This document shows, in pieces, positions 40,621 to 49,349 of a stretch of 55,658 bases of DNA. The notes below the pieces were generated by a model. It was given only the letters and a program-made list of their open reading frames with translations. It was not told where the DNA came from and ran no database searches. Position numbers and translations under genes: made by a program. Each line of letters begins with the position of its first letter. Positions within the stretch are counted from its first letter, which is position 1. The stretch comes from a virus. The stretch covers positions 1-55,658 of the IMG/VR virus record IMGVR_UViG_3300009304_000001; one strand, 5' to 3'.

Positions 40621-41185
40621 GAAACGCCGTATGCACTTCACGTCTGATTTAAAGACGCGTGATAGTGACAACGAAAACGAAGCGGTTATTGAAGGTTACT
40701 TTGTTGTCTATGATGAGGAAACTGAATTGTGGCCAGGAGCATTTGAAGAAATAGCGCCAGGTGCATTGCTTAATAGCTTGCGAGATAACGATGTAATTTG
40801 TTTGGACAACCATGATTCTCGAATGGTTTTAGGTAGTGTTGCAAGCGACACGCTCGAATTGAAATCAGACAGCGCTGGATTGTGGGGGAAAGTCGTAATC
40901 GACCTTGAAGATCCTAACGCAAAGTCAGCATACAGAAAAGTTCAGACAGGTAAAGTTCGCGGTTGTTCGTTCGGCTTTATTCCTACTAAAGAAGAGCTGG
41001 AAGAACGAGAAGACGGAACACTTAAATGGCGAGTTACAGAAGCCGAATTGGTGGAGGTTTCAATTACAGCTTTTCCCGCCTATCCACAGACGGACATTGC
41101 GGCGCGTGAAAAAGACGTTGAAGCAATCAAGAAACAAAAGTTAGACCAAAGAAAAAAACAACTAAAGGAGCGGATGAAGAAATGA
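40613..41185 (+). CDS. Prohead (capsid maturation) protease
   Basis: 190 residues from ATG 40613 (GAGAGGTGGTGAAAACG). HK97-type serine protease: LDNHDSRMVLGS supplies His, VRGCSFGF the Ser, and EVSITAFPAYPQTDI closes the fold. It cleaves the capsid N-terminal delta domain during maturation. Confidence 0.9.
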   Translation: MNKKRRMHFTSDLKTRDSDNENEAVIEGYFVVYDEETELWPGAFEEIAPGALLNSLRDNDVICLDNHDSRMVLGSVASDTLELKSDSAGLWGKVVIDLEDPNAKSAYRKVQTGKVRGCSFGFIPTKEELEEREDGTLKWRVTEAELVEVSITAFPAYPQTDIAAREKDVEAIKKQKLDQRKKQLKERMKK

Positions 41186-42354
41186 ATCCAGTATTAATTG
41201 GTGCAAAACTAAATTTAAAGCGTAAAGCTCTATCAACATTGGAGGAACGTATCGCAGAACTACTTATTAAGCGCGAAGAACTAGAAACATCTATTGAAGG
41301 TATCGAAACAGAGGACGACTTAACCGCTGTTGAAGCAAGCGTTACAGAAAACGATGATGCAATCAAAGAGGTGGAAGGTGAAAAGTCTACACTCGAAGAG
41401 GAAATCGTTGAGCTAGAGGGAGAACTTGAAGCATCGAACCGAAAAAAACCAAAAGCAGGGGGCAAACGAAATATGGCGAACCAAGTAGAAACGCGCGAAG
41501 CGATTAACGATTTTGTACGATCTAAAGGAAATATGCATGAACGAGCAGGATTCACGTCTGTTGAGGGTGGCGCACTGATTCCTGAGGAATTGCTACCGGC
41601 TAAAAACGAACTAGTTGATACGCTCGACTTAACTCAGTACGTTCGCAAAGTTCCAGTAAATAGCGGTTCCGGAAAGTATCCAGTAATCAGCAAGTCTAAT
41701 GGCAAGTTCGTATCTGTTGAAGAGTTAGCAGCTAACCCGGAGCTAGCACACCCAACATTTACAGAAGTTAACTATGACATTACAACTTACCGTGGTTATG
41801 TGCCTGTATCACAGGAAGTTATTGACGATGCAGACTATGACGTTACTGGAATGATCGCAGAAGATATTAAAGATCAAGAGCAAAATACGAAGAACGAACA
41901 GATTGCAGCTATCTTCAAGACAGCTACAGCTAAGGCAGTTACTGGACTAGACGGAATCATCACTATGTTTAACAAGGACTTCAAGCGTGTGTACAACACC
42001 CGTGCGTTTGTATCATCATCACTTTATAACGTGCTAGACCTAATGAAAGACAGAAATGGTCGCTACTTGCTACAGGACGACATCACAGTCGCATCGGGTA
42101 AACGTATCAAGGGTAAAGAAGTTGTGGTCCTTGATGATGAGGTTATCGGAACTAGTGAGGGTGAATTGGTTGGATTCTTTGGTGATGCTCATGAGTTTAT
42201 TACACTATTTGACCGCAAGCAAGCATCTGTTAAGTGGATTGATAACAATATTTATGGTCAATTACTAGCAGGATTTGTACGCTTTGACGTTAAATCAGTC
42301 GATAGCGCAGCAGGATTCTATGTCACGTTCACGGCAGATGTACCAGAACTTTAA
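41182..42354 (+). CDS. Major capsid protein, HK97 fold
   Basis: 390 residues. Residues 1-~95 are a Glu/Leu/Lys coiled coil (delta scaffold), with a likely cleavage region near KPKAGGKRNMANQ. The body contains ALIPEELLPAKNELVDTLDL, VPVNSGSGKYPVI and GMIAEDIKDQEQNTKNEQIA. ATG in an ATGA overlap with the protease. Capsid proteins trigger some TAC defence systems, which makes this gene a useful candidate trigger for the neighbouring prophage's operon (inference). Confidence 0.95.
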   Translation: MNPVLIGAKLNLKRKALSTLEERIAELLIKREELETSIEGIETEDDLTAVEASVTENDDAIKEVEGEKSTLEEEIVELEGELEASNRKKPKAGGKRNMANQVETREAINDFVRSKGNMHERAGFTSVEGGALIPEELLPAKNELVDTLDLTQYVRKVPVNSGSGKYPVISKSNGKFVSVEELAANPELAHPTFTEVNYDITTYRGYVPVSQEVIDDADYDVTGMIAEDIKDQEQNTKNEQIAAIFKTATAKAVTGLDGIITMFNKDFKRVYNTRAFVSSSLYNVLDLMKDRNGRYLLQDDITVASGKRIKGKEVVVLDDEVIGTSEGELVGFFGDAHEFITLFDRKQASVKWIDNNIYGQLLAGFVRFDVKSVDSAAGFYVTFTADVPEL

Positions 42355-42378
42355 TATAAACAGAAAGGAATGATAGTC

Positions 42379-42561
42379 ATGAAATACGAAGTCATTGAAA
42401 AATTCCGCGACACGCAGGATAAGAATCATATTTACGAAGTGGGAAAAAAGTATCCCCATAAAGGTAAGGTGAACAAGGAGCGTGCTGAAGAATTAGCGGG
42501 CACGTCCAATAAATATGGTCGTGCATTCATCAAAGAAGTTGATAGCGGTGGAGAAGAGTGA
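42379..42561 (+). CDS. Small unknown capsid-module protein
   Basis: 60 residues from ATG 42379 behind AGAAAGGAATGATAGT. Basic and compact (KYEVIEKFRDTQDKNHIYEV; GKVNKERAEELAGTS). It lies right after the capsid gene, so a head decoration or accessory role is possible. Not recognised. Confidence 0.55.
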   Translation: MKYEVIEKFRDTQDKNHIYEVGKKYPHKGKVNKERAEELAGTSNKYGRAFIKEVDSGGEE

Positions 42562-42871
42562 ATTTATTGCAACGGCATTAGAATTAACTAAAGCGCGTCT
42601 CGGAATTAGTACAACTATCCGGGATGCGCTTTTAAGTAATGCGGTTGAATCCGTTGTGGAAGAGTTGGAGGTCGAAAAGGGAATTGTCGTTAATTACGAT
42701 AGTTCTTTGCACCTCGATTTCGTTAAGGATTACGCAACGTGGCGTTATCAATCTGTTAATTCTACAGAAGTAATTCTTACTAATCACACGCTACCTATGC
42801 CACGTCACCTGCAATACAGGTTGCATAATTTGGTGATTAAAGAACACGTAAAGAGTGATGTCGATGTATAA
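42548..42871 (+). CDS. Head-tail connector protein
   Basis: 107 residues; GTG 42548 is the likeliest in-frame start, overlapping the previous gene by 14 bases, with only a weak ribosome site. Helical: TALELTKARLGISTTIRDAL and VVEELEVEKGIVVNY, as in gp6-type connectors that add to the portal after packaging. Confidence 0.65.
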   Translation: MEKSEFIATALELTKARLGISTTIRDALLSNAVESVVEELEVEKGIVVNYDSSLHLDFVKDYATWRYQSVNSTEVILTNHTLPMPRHLQYRLHNLVIKEHVKSDVDV

Positions 42872-43169
42872 CAATGAACTAGAATTACTCAGAGAAGGTT
42901 ATACCGAAGATGAACTCGGTAATCAAATTCCTTCCAATGTTAAAAGGTCTATTCTATGTAAAGTTAACTCGATTGGAAGAAGTGAGTTCTACTCTGCTGC
43001 ATCTTCAAATTTAAGGCCCGAAATCGTATTTACTATCCACAAATATGAATATGAGAACGAAAGGAAAGTTATTTTCGAAGAGCAACAATATTCCGTGTTA
43101 CGTACCTATGCAACAGGAATTGAAGAGTTGGAGCTGACTTGTGAAAGGGTTGGTGCCGATGTCCATTAA
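42864..43169 (+). CDS. Head closure / head-tail joining protein
   Basis: 101 residues from ATG 42864 (or 104 from 42855). Strand-rich: LCKVNSIGRSEFYSAASSNL, then VIFEEQQYSVLRTYATGIEE, pattern of head-tail adaptors. It overlaps the connector stop and the gp10-like start. Confidence 0.75.
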   Translation: MYNNELELLREGYTEDELGNQIPSNVKRSILCKVNSIGRSEFYSAASSNLRPEIVFTIHKYEYENERKVIFEEQQYSVLRTYATGIEELELTCERVGADVH

Positions 43170-43512
43170 TTTTGCTGACGAAATCACAAAAGCCTTGCAA
43201 GAATATACAACCGAAGTCGAAGAGGGACTTGAAGAAGCTAAAGAGAAAGCCGCTAAAAATGGAGCTAAAGCTTTAAAGGCTACGAGTCCTGTTGGACGTA
43301 CCGGGAAGTATGCAAAGGGATGGCGAGCCAAAAAGGACGGTAAATCATGGGTGATCCATAATGCGACAAGATACCAGATAGCTCACCTACTTGAAAAAGG
43401 ACACGCCAAAAAAGGTGGTGGACGTGTCAGTGGTACTGTCCATATAGCCCCTGTGGAGGAATCAACAATCAAAGAGTACGAGAAAGAAGTCGAGAGGGTG
43501 ATAAAAGGGTGA
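43159..43512 (+). CDS. HK97 gp10-like neck protein
   Basis: 117 residues. ATG 43159 chosen: AAAGGG lies about 9 bases before it and the overlap with the previous stop is 11 bases. Nearly identical to the partial gene at the window start (three residue differences). Confidence 0.8.
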   Translation: MSINFADEITKALQEYTTEVEEGLEEAKEKAAKNGAKALKATSPVGRTGKYAKGWRAKKDGKSWVIHNATRYQIAHLLEKGHAKKGGGRVSGTVHIAPVEESTIKEYEKEVERVIKG

Positions 43513-43823
43513 ATCTAGTTGAATTGAAAAGACTACTTGACGCTACAGGATTCCCTGTGGCTTATTCGCATTTTAGCGAACAGAAAGCAGCACCTTTTAT
43601 CACCTATCTTGTGACTTATTCATCGAACTTTCACGCAGATAACAAGGTTCATAAGAAAATTCAAAATGCGGATATAGAACTTTATACGAATAAAAAAGAC
43701 CTTTCGGCTGAATTGATTCTTGAAAACCTTCTTGATGAAAATTCAATTCCGTACGATACAATCGAAACATTTATCGAATCAGAAAAGCTATTCCAAAAAA
43801 TATATGAAATGAGGATGATTTAA
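43509..43823 (+). CDS. Putative tail terminator
   Basis: 104 residues, GTGA overlap. Same gene as 323-637 with five substitutions; function by order between gp10-like and major tail protein. Confidence 0.6.
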   Translation: MNLVELKRLLDATGFPVAYSHFSEQKAAPFITYLVTYSSNFHADNKVHKKIQNADIELYTNKKDLSAELILENLLDENSIPYDTIETFIESEKLFQKIYEMRMI

Positions 43824-43824
43824 T

Positions 43825-44442
43825 ATGAATGAAAATAAAAATAAGTTATTGAAATTAGATTTACAACACTTCGGAAACAAAGTTACTTTTGGTTTACAAG
43901 ATGTACATTATGCAACGTTTGAAGAGGTAGAAGGTGTGGTTACTTTTGACGCTCCAATACCAATTCCCGGTGGTGTGGAGTTAACAACGGATCCGCGTGG
44001 GGATATGGTCGAATTTTATGCAGACAACATGATCTACTACGCTGCATCAAACAACCAAGGATATGACGGTACACTGACTATCGCTAACATTCCTGACCAG
44101 TATTTGGTTGATGCACTAGGCGAAGAGTTAGATGAAGAAGACGGAGTGTTAAACGAAATTGCGAACGCTACAGGAAAACCATTTGCACTATTATTTCAGT
44201 TCGAAGGTGATGTAAAAGCTGTGCGACACGTGATGTATAACTGTACTGCGAACCGTCCGACGATTGCTTCTACCACTAAAACAAGTGCGGCTGAACCAAA
44301 CACGAACGCACTTACGTTTGTATCGAGTCCGATTAAATTAGGTGGGAAACTAATGGTTAAGACAAAAACGACAGCGGCGACAAAAGAAGAAGTTTACGAA
44401 GCCTGGTATGCAGCAGTTTATGAAAAGGTTCCAGGACTTTAA
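43825..44442 (+). CDS. Major tail protein, phi13 family
   Basis: 205 residues, counterpart of 639-1256. The N-terminal 150 residues are almost unchanged; substitutions gather near ASTTKTSAAEP and the C terminus. Confidence 0.85.
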   Translation: MNENKNKLLKLDLQHFGNKVTFGLQDVHYATFEEVEGVVTFDAPIPIPGGVELTTDPRGDMVEFYADNMIYYAASNNQGYDGTLTIANIPDQYLVDALGEELDEEDGVLNEIANATGKPFALLFQFEGDVKAVRHVMYNCTANRPTIASTTKTSAAEPNTNALTFVSSPIKLGGKLMVKTKTTAATKEEVYEAWYAAVYEKVPGL

Positions 44443-44461
44443 AAGTTGAGGGGGAATTAAA

Positions 44462-44839
44462 GTGGAATCAATCATTAAACTAGGCGATGAAGAAGTGCGC
44501 TTGAAGGCGAACGCAATTACCGCTATGCATTATAAAAACCAATTTAAGTCTGATATTTTAAAAGATACTTTGGAAGCTATCGGTGGTATCGAAGCGATTA
44601 TGCAATTGAGAGATCTTGAAGAAGCGACTGATTATCAAAAGTTACAAACGATGATAAACACCATAGATACCGTATTGATTTATCAACTTGTTTGGAGTTT
44701 CGCGAAAACCTGTGATAGAAATTTCGTTCCGTTTTATCAATGGATTGAAAATGCAGATTTACCACCAGTAACAGAATTATTGTTAGAAGAAAATTTTGTA
44801 GAATTACTGATCGGGAACGTATATAGAAAAAAGCGATAA
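44462..44839 (+). CDS. Tail assembly chaperone G
   Basis: 125 residues, GTG behind GAGGGGGAATTAAA. Ends in a slippery A AAA AAG at 44827-44833 followed by CGA TAA. Confidence 0.8.
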   Translation: MESIIKLGDEEVRLKANAITAMHYKNQFKSDILKDTLEAIGGIEAIMQLRDLEEATDYQKLQTMINTIDTVLIYQLVWSFAKTCDRNFVPFYQWIENADLPPVTELLLEENFVELLIGNVYRKKR

Positions 44840-45054
44840 AGGCTACTGTTGAGGGCACATCTGATGATGAAGATGTGCTTACAACAGAGTCTTTTTTTAT
44901 GACTTGTAAACTTGTAAATCTCACGCTTGGAGATATGGAGTTTATGACAATTGGCGAGTGCTTAGATTACGCCGATAACTACATATCTTTGAAAAATGGA
45001 AAAACAGAAGATAAAGCACGTACTGCTAAACAGGAAGACTTTAACACCTTTTAA
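44462..45054 (+). CDS. Tail assembly chaperone GT (-1 frameshift product)
   Basis: After slipping at 44827-44833 the -1 frame is open to TAA at 45052-45054, adding about 73 residues (start AIKATVEGTSDDED, end KQEDFNTF). Both prophages keep the same extension length, which argues for selection on the shifted frame. Confidence 0.75.
44827..44889 (+). promoter_or_regulatory. Programmed -1 frameshift site, prophage B
   Basis: Heptamer AAAAAAG, then a stem CTGTTG/CAACAG with inner GCACATC/GATGTGC, then TTTTTTT. Paired substitutions relative to prophage A keep the stem. Confidence 0.75.
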
Positions 45055-45070
45055 ATTGGAGGCGAGGTGA

Positions 45071-48000
45071 TTGTCCAAAAGAATAAAAGGAATAACAATT
45101 GAATTAGATGGTGATACGAAAGGTCTTGACAAGGCGTTAAAGGATGTAAATAAAGAGTCAAGGGATCTACAGAAAGAACTTCGCGATGTGGACAAGTTAC
45201 TTAAATTTAACCCTAAAAACGTTGAGTTGCTTGCCCAAAAGAAGAAGTTACTAGCTGATCAAGTTGAAAACACTAAAAAGAAATTAGATCAATTAAAGCA
45301 ATCACAAGAACAAGTGACACAAGCCTTTAAAAATGGAGAAATAAGTGAAGAACAGTATCGAGCATTTCAACGTGAAATTGCTGAAACCGAATCTAAGTTA
45401 AAACATTATGAAGGTCAGTTGAAAAGCGTTGATTCTACACAAAAGTCATTTGGCGATAAGATGGCCGCATCGGGGAAATCTGTAAAAGAGTTTGGTCAAG
45501 GTATGACCTCGGTTGGTAAAGAATTATCAATGAAGGTTACCGCACCACTGGTAGCGATTGCTGGTGTAGCGAGTAAAATAGGCATGGACTTTAAGGCGGG
45601 AATGTCAGAAGTTCAAGCTATATCAGGTGCTACTGGAGAAGAGTTAGCACAGTTAGAAACAAAAGCTCGGGAGTTAGGTTCATCCACAAAGTTTAGCGCA
45701 AAAGAAGTTTCTGAGGGATTCAAGTATATGGCTTTAGCGGGTTGGGATGTCAAACAATCTATGGATGGTATTGATGGCGTGCTCAATCTTGCTGCCGCAT
45801 CCGGTGAGGATTTGGCTTTAGTATCCGACATTTTAACTGATGCTATATCTGCATTTGGAGATGAAGCAAGCGACGCGGGAAGGTATGCCGATGTTATGGC
45901 TGCTGCTGCATCAAATGCTAACACTGATGTCGCCGGACTTGGAGAAGCCTTTAAAATGGTCGCTCCTGTTGCTGGGGCACTTGGTTATAGCCTGGAAGAT
46001 ACATCAGTCGCGTTAGGTTTAATGGCGAACGCTGGTGTCAAAGGATCAAGCGCGGGTACCGCTTTACGTAGCTCATTAACCAACATGGTTAAACCAACAA
46101 AGGCTATGAATAAAGAAATGAAAAAGCTAGGTATCGAAATCAAAGACAGTAACGGCGAGATGAAGCCGCTAGACGTGTTACTTGGAGATTTGCGTTCATC
46201 ATTCAGCACATTAACAGCTGATCAAAAAGCTTCTTCTGCTGCTACTATTTTCGGTAAGGAAGCAATGGCGGGGATGCTTGCAGTTATTAACGCAAGTGAT
46301 GCCGACTTCAATAAGCTGTCAAATGCTATTGAAAATAGTGACGGGGTCGCACAAGAGATGGCTGACACCATGCAGAATAACTTACAAGGTAAATTAACTA
46401 ACCTTAAATCAGCATTAGAAGAGTTGGCCATTAAAATATTTGATGCGTTAGAACCTGCATTGTCTTGGCTTGTTGGTGCTTTCCAAACTCTCGTGAATTG
46501 GCTTAACGGGTTGGATAAGTCTACACAAACGGCAGTGGTGGCAATAGCGGCATTAGCTGCTGGAATAGGCCCCCTTGCCGTGGTGCTAGGTACGATACTT
46601 ACTATGGTTGGAGGATTTATGACTGTGCTACCCACGTTAATACCATTAATCGTAGGCTTGGCCGGTCCTATCGCTATTGTTGTTGGCGGTTTGGTTGCAC
46701 TAGGTGTAGCTTATGCGTTACTGAAAACAGATGCGGATAAAGCGTATAAATCGCAACAAAAAATGGCTGAACAGAATTTGGAATTAGCGGAATCCCATAC
46801 AGAAGTACTGGAAGAGCAATTGGAACAATCCGACGCAACAGCCGATTTAATCGCAAAAACTCAAGAACAGATGGAAGCTACAGACGAATTAGTTACGTCC
46901 TTTGAAAAATTAATCGAAAAATCAAAGTTGACAACAGATGAATTCGGTGAGTTTTTAACGTTGCAGTCAGAGTTAGAAAACACAAAATCACCACAGCGGA
47001 TTGCTGAACTCGAAGAACGTATGGAAGGATTGCGTAAGAAGTCCGGGCTGTCAAAAGAAGAGTTTAATAAACTTCTTGAATCGAATAGCTTGCTGATAGA
47101 ACAATTTCCAGAGGCCGGGTCAGTCGTTGACGATTATGGAAATAAGATTGCCGATACGACAGGCAAGTTACGTGATATGACACAAGCGGAACTTGAGCGT
47201 ATGGAGTTACAAATATACAACCAAATGATTGAAGATTTACAAGCGGTAAACGGTGAAATAGACAATTATCAAAACCTACTAGGCGAAGTTGTTGAGTTGG
47301 AAGATAGTGTCCTAAGTAAGAAGAAGGAAATTGCAGGAATACAGGAACAAGTTACTGCGAATGAGCAGGTACAAAATGAAAATAACGCCAAACTTTTAGA
47401 GTTAAAAGAACTACAGAAAGATGCAAGTTTAAAAGAATGGTACAACTTAGAAAATCAAAAAGACCAGTTGAAATTACAAAACTTCGAATTAGATGGCAAG
47501 AACACAAAGCATGGTAAAAACTTAGAGGTCTTGGACGCAACGCTTTCCACAGAAGAAAAGACGCTAGTTGAAAAACAAAAGCAACGAGATATGATAGGCG
47601 AATTGATTGATAAAAACAGCACGAATTTTGATAGTTACTCAAAAATCCTTGGTACTCAATTCGATATCAACATTGAAAAAGGAAAAGAGAATGAGTCGAT
47701 TGATAAAGCAATCGCCAAACGCAATGAAGAAATTAAACAGCTAGAAACCAAAATCAGCAAAGAAGGCGACTCTAACGGAAAAATAAAAGAGGCAATTGGT
47801 CACTTGAAAACCGAAAACGGTCAACTTGAAGATGCAAAGGGTAAGTTGGGTGATATTAACGGTTCGCTCGATACGCAAGTTGGAAAATACGACATAGCAA
47901 ATAATAAGTTAGCTAAAGTTAACGGTAAATTCCAAGAATCAGGCGGATTGACTGATACTAATATCAAAAAAGCTGACATCTGGAATGGGAAACTAGACAA

Positions 48001-48511
48001 AAACCACAAAAAAGATGTCACTGTCAAAACCAACAAAGATCCCGACGAAGAAAACAAAAAGTGGAGTAGCCCAATAACTAAAATTATTAGTTTCTTTACA
48101 AAGGGTAAAAAACCAGACGCTTACGCAGAAGGGACAAACTATCATGGTGGTGGTTCGGCCTTTATTGGTGAAGAAGGTCCAGAGCTAGTCAAAATAGGAA
48201 GCAAAATGCAATTGATGGACTACGGTCTGTACGATTTGCCGGTTGGAACTAAAGTTTATACGCATGAAGAGTCTATGGGAATGTTACGCAACGGGTTAGT
48301 TGACGGCATTAGTCGTGGAGTGAATTTGCAACGTAATTCTACAAAAAACTCAAGTGTGGATGATATGAATAATCAACAATCGCAGGTAGTCAATCGACCG
48401 GCTCCGATTAATGTAGCCACAATGATTGTGCGAGAAGAAGCGGACATCAAGAAGGTTGCCCGTGAGTTGCACAGATTACAAAAAGGAAATCAAAGGGTGG
48501 TGCTCGGATGA
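45071..48511 (+). CDS. Tape measure protein, TP901 family
   Basis: 1146 residues, TTG behind GGAGGCGAGGTG. Same domain order as 1884-5393: coiled coil, TP901 core, transmembrane stretch around 465-560, second coiled coil. The last ~60 residues differ (INVATMIVREEADIKKVARE), starting after GISRGVNLQRNS. Confidence 0.9.
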   Translation: MSKRIKGITIELDGDTKGLDKALKDVNKESRDLQKELRDVDKLLKFNPKNVELLAQKKKLLADQVENTKKKLDQLKQSQEQVTQAFKNGEISEEQYRAFQREIAETESKLKHYEGQLKSVDSTQKSFGDKMAASGKSVKEFGQGMTSVGKELSMKVTAPLVAIAGVASKIGMDFKAGMSEVQAISGATGEELAQLETKARELGSSTKFSAKEVSEGFKYMALAGWDVKQSMDGIDGVLNLAAASGEDLALVSDILTDAISAFGDEASDAGRYADVMAAAASNANTDVAGLGEAFKMVAPVAGALGYSLEDTSVALGLMANAGVKGSSAGTALRSSLTNMVKPTKAMNKEMKKLGIEIKDSNGEMKPLDVLLGDLRSSFSTLTADQKASSAATIFGKEAMAGMLAVINASDADFNKLSNAIENSDGVAQEMADTMQNNLQGKLTNLKSALEELAIKIFDALEPALSWLVGAFQTLVNWLNGLDKSTQTAVVAIAALAAGIGPLAVVLGTILTMVGGFMTVLPTLIPLIVGLAGPIAIVVGGLVALGVAYALLKTDADKAYKSQQKMAEQNLELAESHTEVLEEQLEQSDATADLIAKTQEQMEATDELVTSFEKLIEKSKLTTDEFGEFLTLQSELENTKSPQRIAELEERMEGLRKKSGLSKEEFNKLLESNSLLIEQFPEAGSVVDDYGNKIADTTGKLRDMTQAELERMELQIYNQMIEDLQAVNGEIDNYQNLLGEVVELEDSVLSKKKEIAGIQEQVTANEQVQNENNAKLLELKELQKDASLKEWYNLENQKDQLKLQNFELDGKNTKHGKNLEVLDATLSTEEKTLVEKQKQRDMIGELIDKNSTNFDSYSKILGTQFDINIEKGKENESIDKAIAKRNEEIKQLETKISKEGDSNGKIKEAIGHLKTENGQLEDAKGKLGDINGSLDTQVGKYDIANNKLAKVNGKFQESGGLTDTNIKKADIWNGKLDKNHKKDVTVKTNKDPDEENKKWSSPITKIISFFTKGKKPDAYAEGTNYHGGGSAFIGEEGPELVKIGSKMQLMDYGLYDLPVGTKVYTHEESMGMLRNGLVDGISRGVNLQRNSTKNSSVDDMNNQQSQVVNRPAPINVATMIVREEADIKKVARELHRLQKGNQRVVLG

Positions 48512-49329
48512 TGAATGAAACTGATGTTTATTTCGATAATGTGGAAGTCGGGGATTTAAACGTTTCTCTATTGGAGAATCATGAGCACCCTCTACTTTCA
48601 GGTACACGAGATAACATCATAACGATACCAGAGGTGGCGGGCGCGATTGATTACGGCGGCACATTAGAGCCGATTGCGTTCAATCTACCAATGGGATTTT
48701 TGAGAAAGAATCGAATGGAATTACAGTGGACGGTTAGGCAAGTTAAAGCATTATTGATTGATGGTAATGGTAAGCCGAAAACTTTTAAATTGAAATTCGG
48801 TTATGAACCCGATAAATATTATAATGTTCGGTACTCGGGCGGTATACCGATTGATAGGTTAATAGCTAAAATTGGTCAGTTTAATTTACCGCTCATTTGC
48901 TACGATGGACACGCCTTATCAGTCGCCATGAATGACGAGGTCACTTGGGGCAGTACGGTGATACCTTTTGCTTCTGATTTCACTATGGGTCATATGGGTG
49001 ACGGTGCAAAGACATTTACGGGTAACGGCTCGACAATCATTAATGTAACGGGCGACAACTTACGCCCAGTTCTTCACGTAACAGGAAGTGGAACCAACGT
49101 AAGTATTAAGTGGGGCGGAAAAACACTCACTTTAGGAACGCTTGCGAACGCGACCTGGGCGATTGATTTAAAAGAGTTTGAGGTCACAAAAGACGGATCA
49201 AACGCGATGCATCTTATTAAAGGGGATTGGCTCAACATGGATTTAATGCAAGGAGATAACACGGTCACGGTAAATGGTAGCGGGTTAAATTTAACCGTCA
49301 GCTTCCAGTTCCGTGACCTATTTTATTAA
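48508..49329 (+). CDS. Distal tail protein (Dit), second type
   Basis: 273 residues, ATG in the GGATGATG overlap with the tape-measure stop. Strand-rich with RKNRMELQWTVRQVKALLID and a later galectin-like C-terminal region (FTGNGSTIINVTGDNLRPVL). Holds the Dit position but shares no visible similarity with the prophage A Dit. Confidence 0.75.
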   Translation: MMNETDVYFDNVEVGDLNVSLLENHEHPLLSGTRDNIITIPEVAGAIDYGGTLEPIAFNLPMGFLRKNRMELQWTVRQVKALLIDGNGKPKTFKLKFGYEPDKYYNVRYSGGIPIDRLIAKIGQFNLPLICYDGHALSVAMNDEVTWGSTVIPFASDFTMGHMGDGAKTFTGNGSTIINVTGDNLRPVLHVTGSGTNVSIKWGGKTLTLGTLANATWAIDLKEFEVTKDGSNAMHLIKGDWLNMDLMQGDNTVTVNGSGLNLTVSFQFRDLFY

Positions 49330-49349
49330 ATGAAGGATGGTGGGTGATA

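Noticed and set aside
40905-41144. Plus-strand frame overlapping the protease gene
   Set aside because: Basic low-complexity product wholly inside the protease gene in another frame, without ribosome site.
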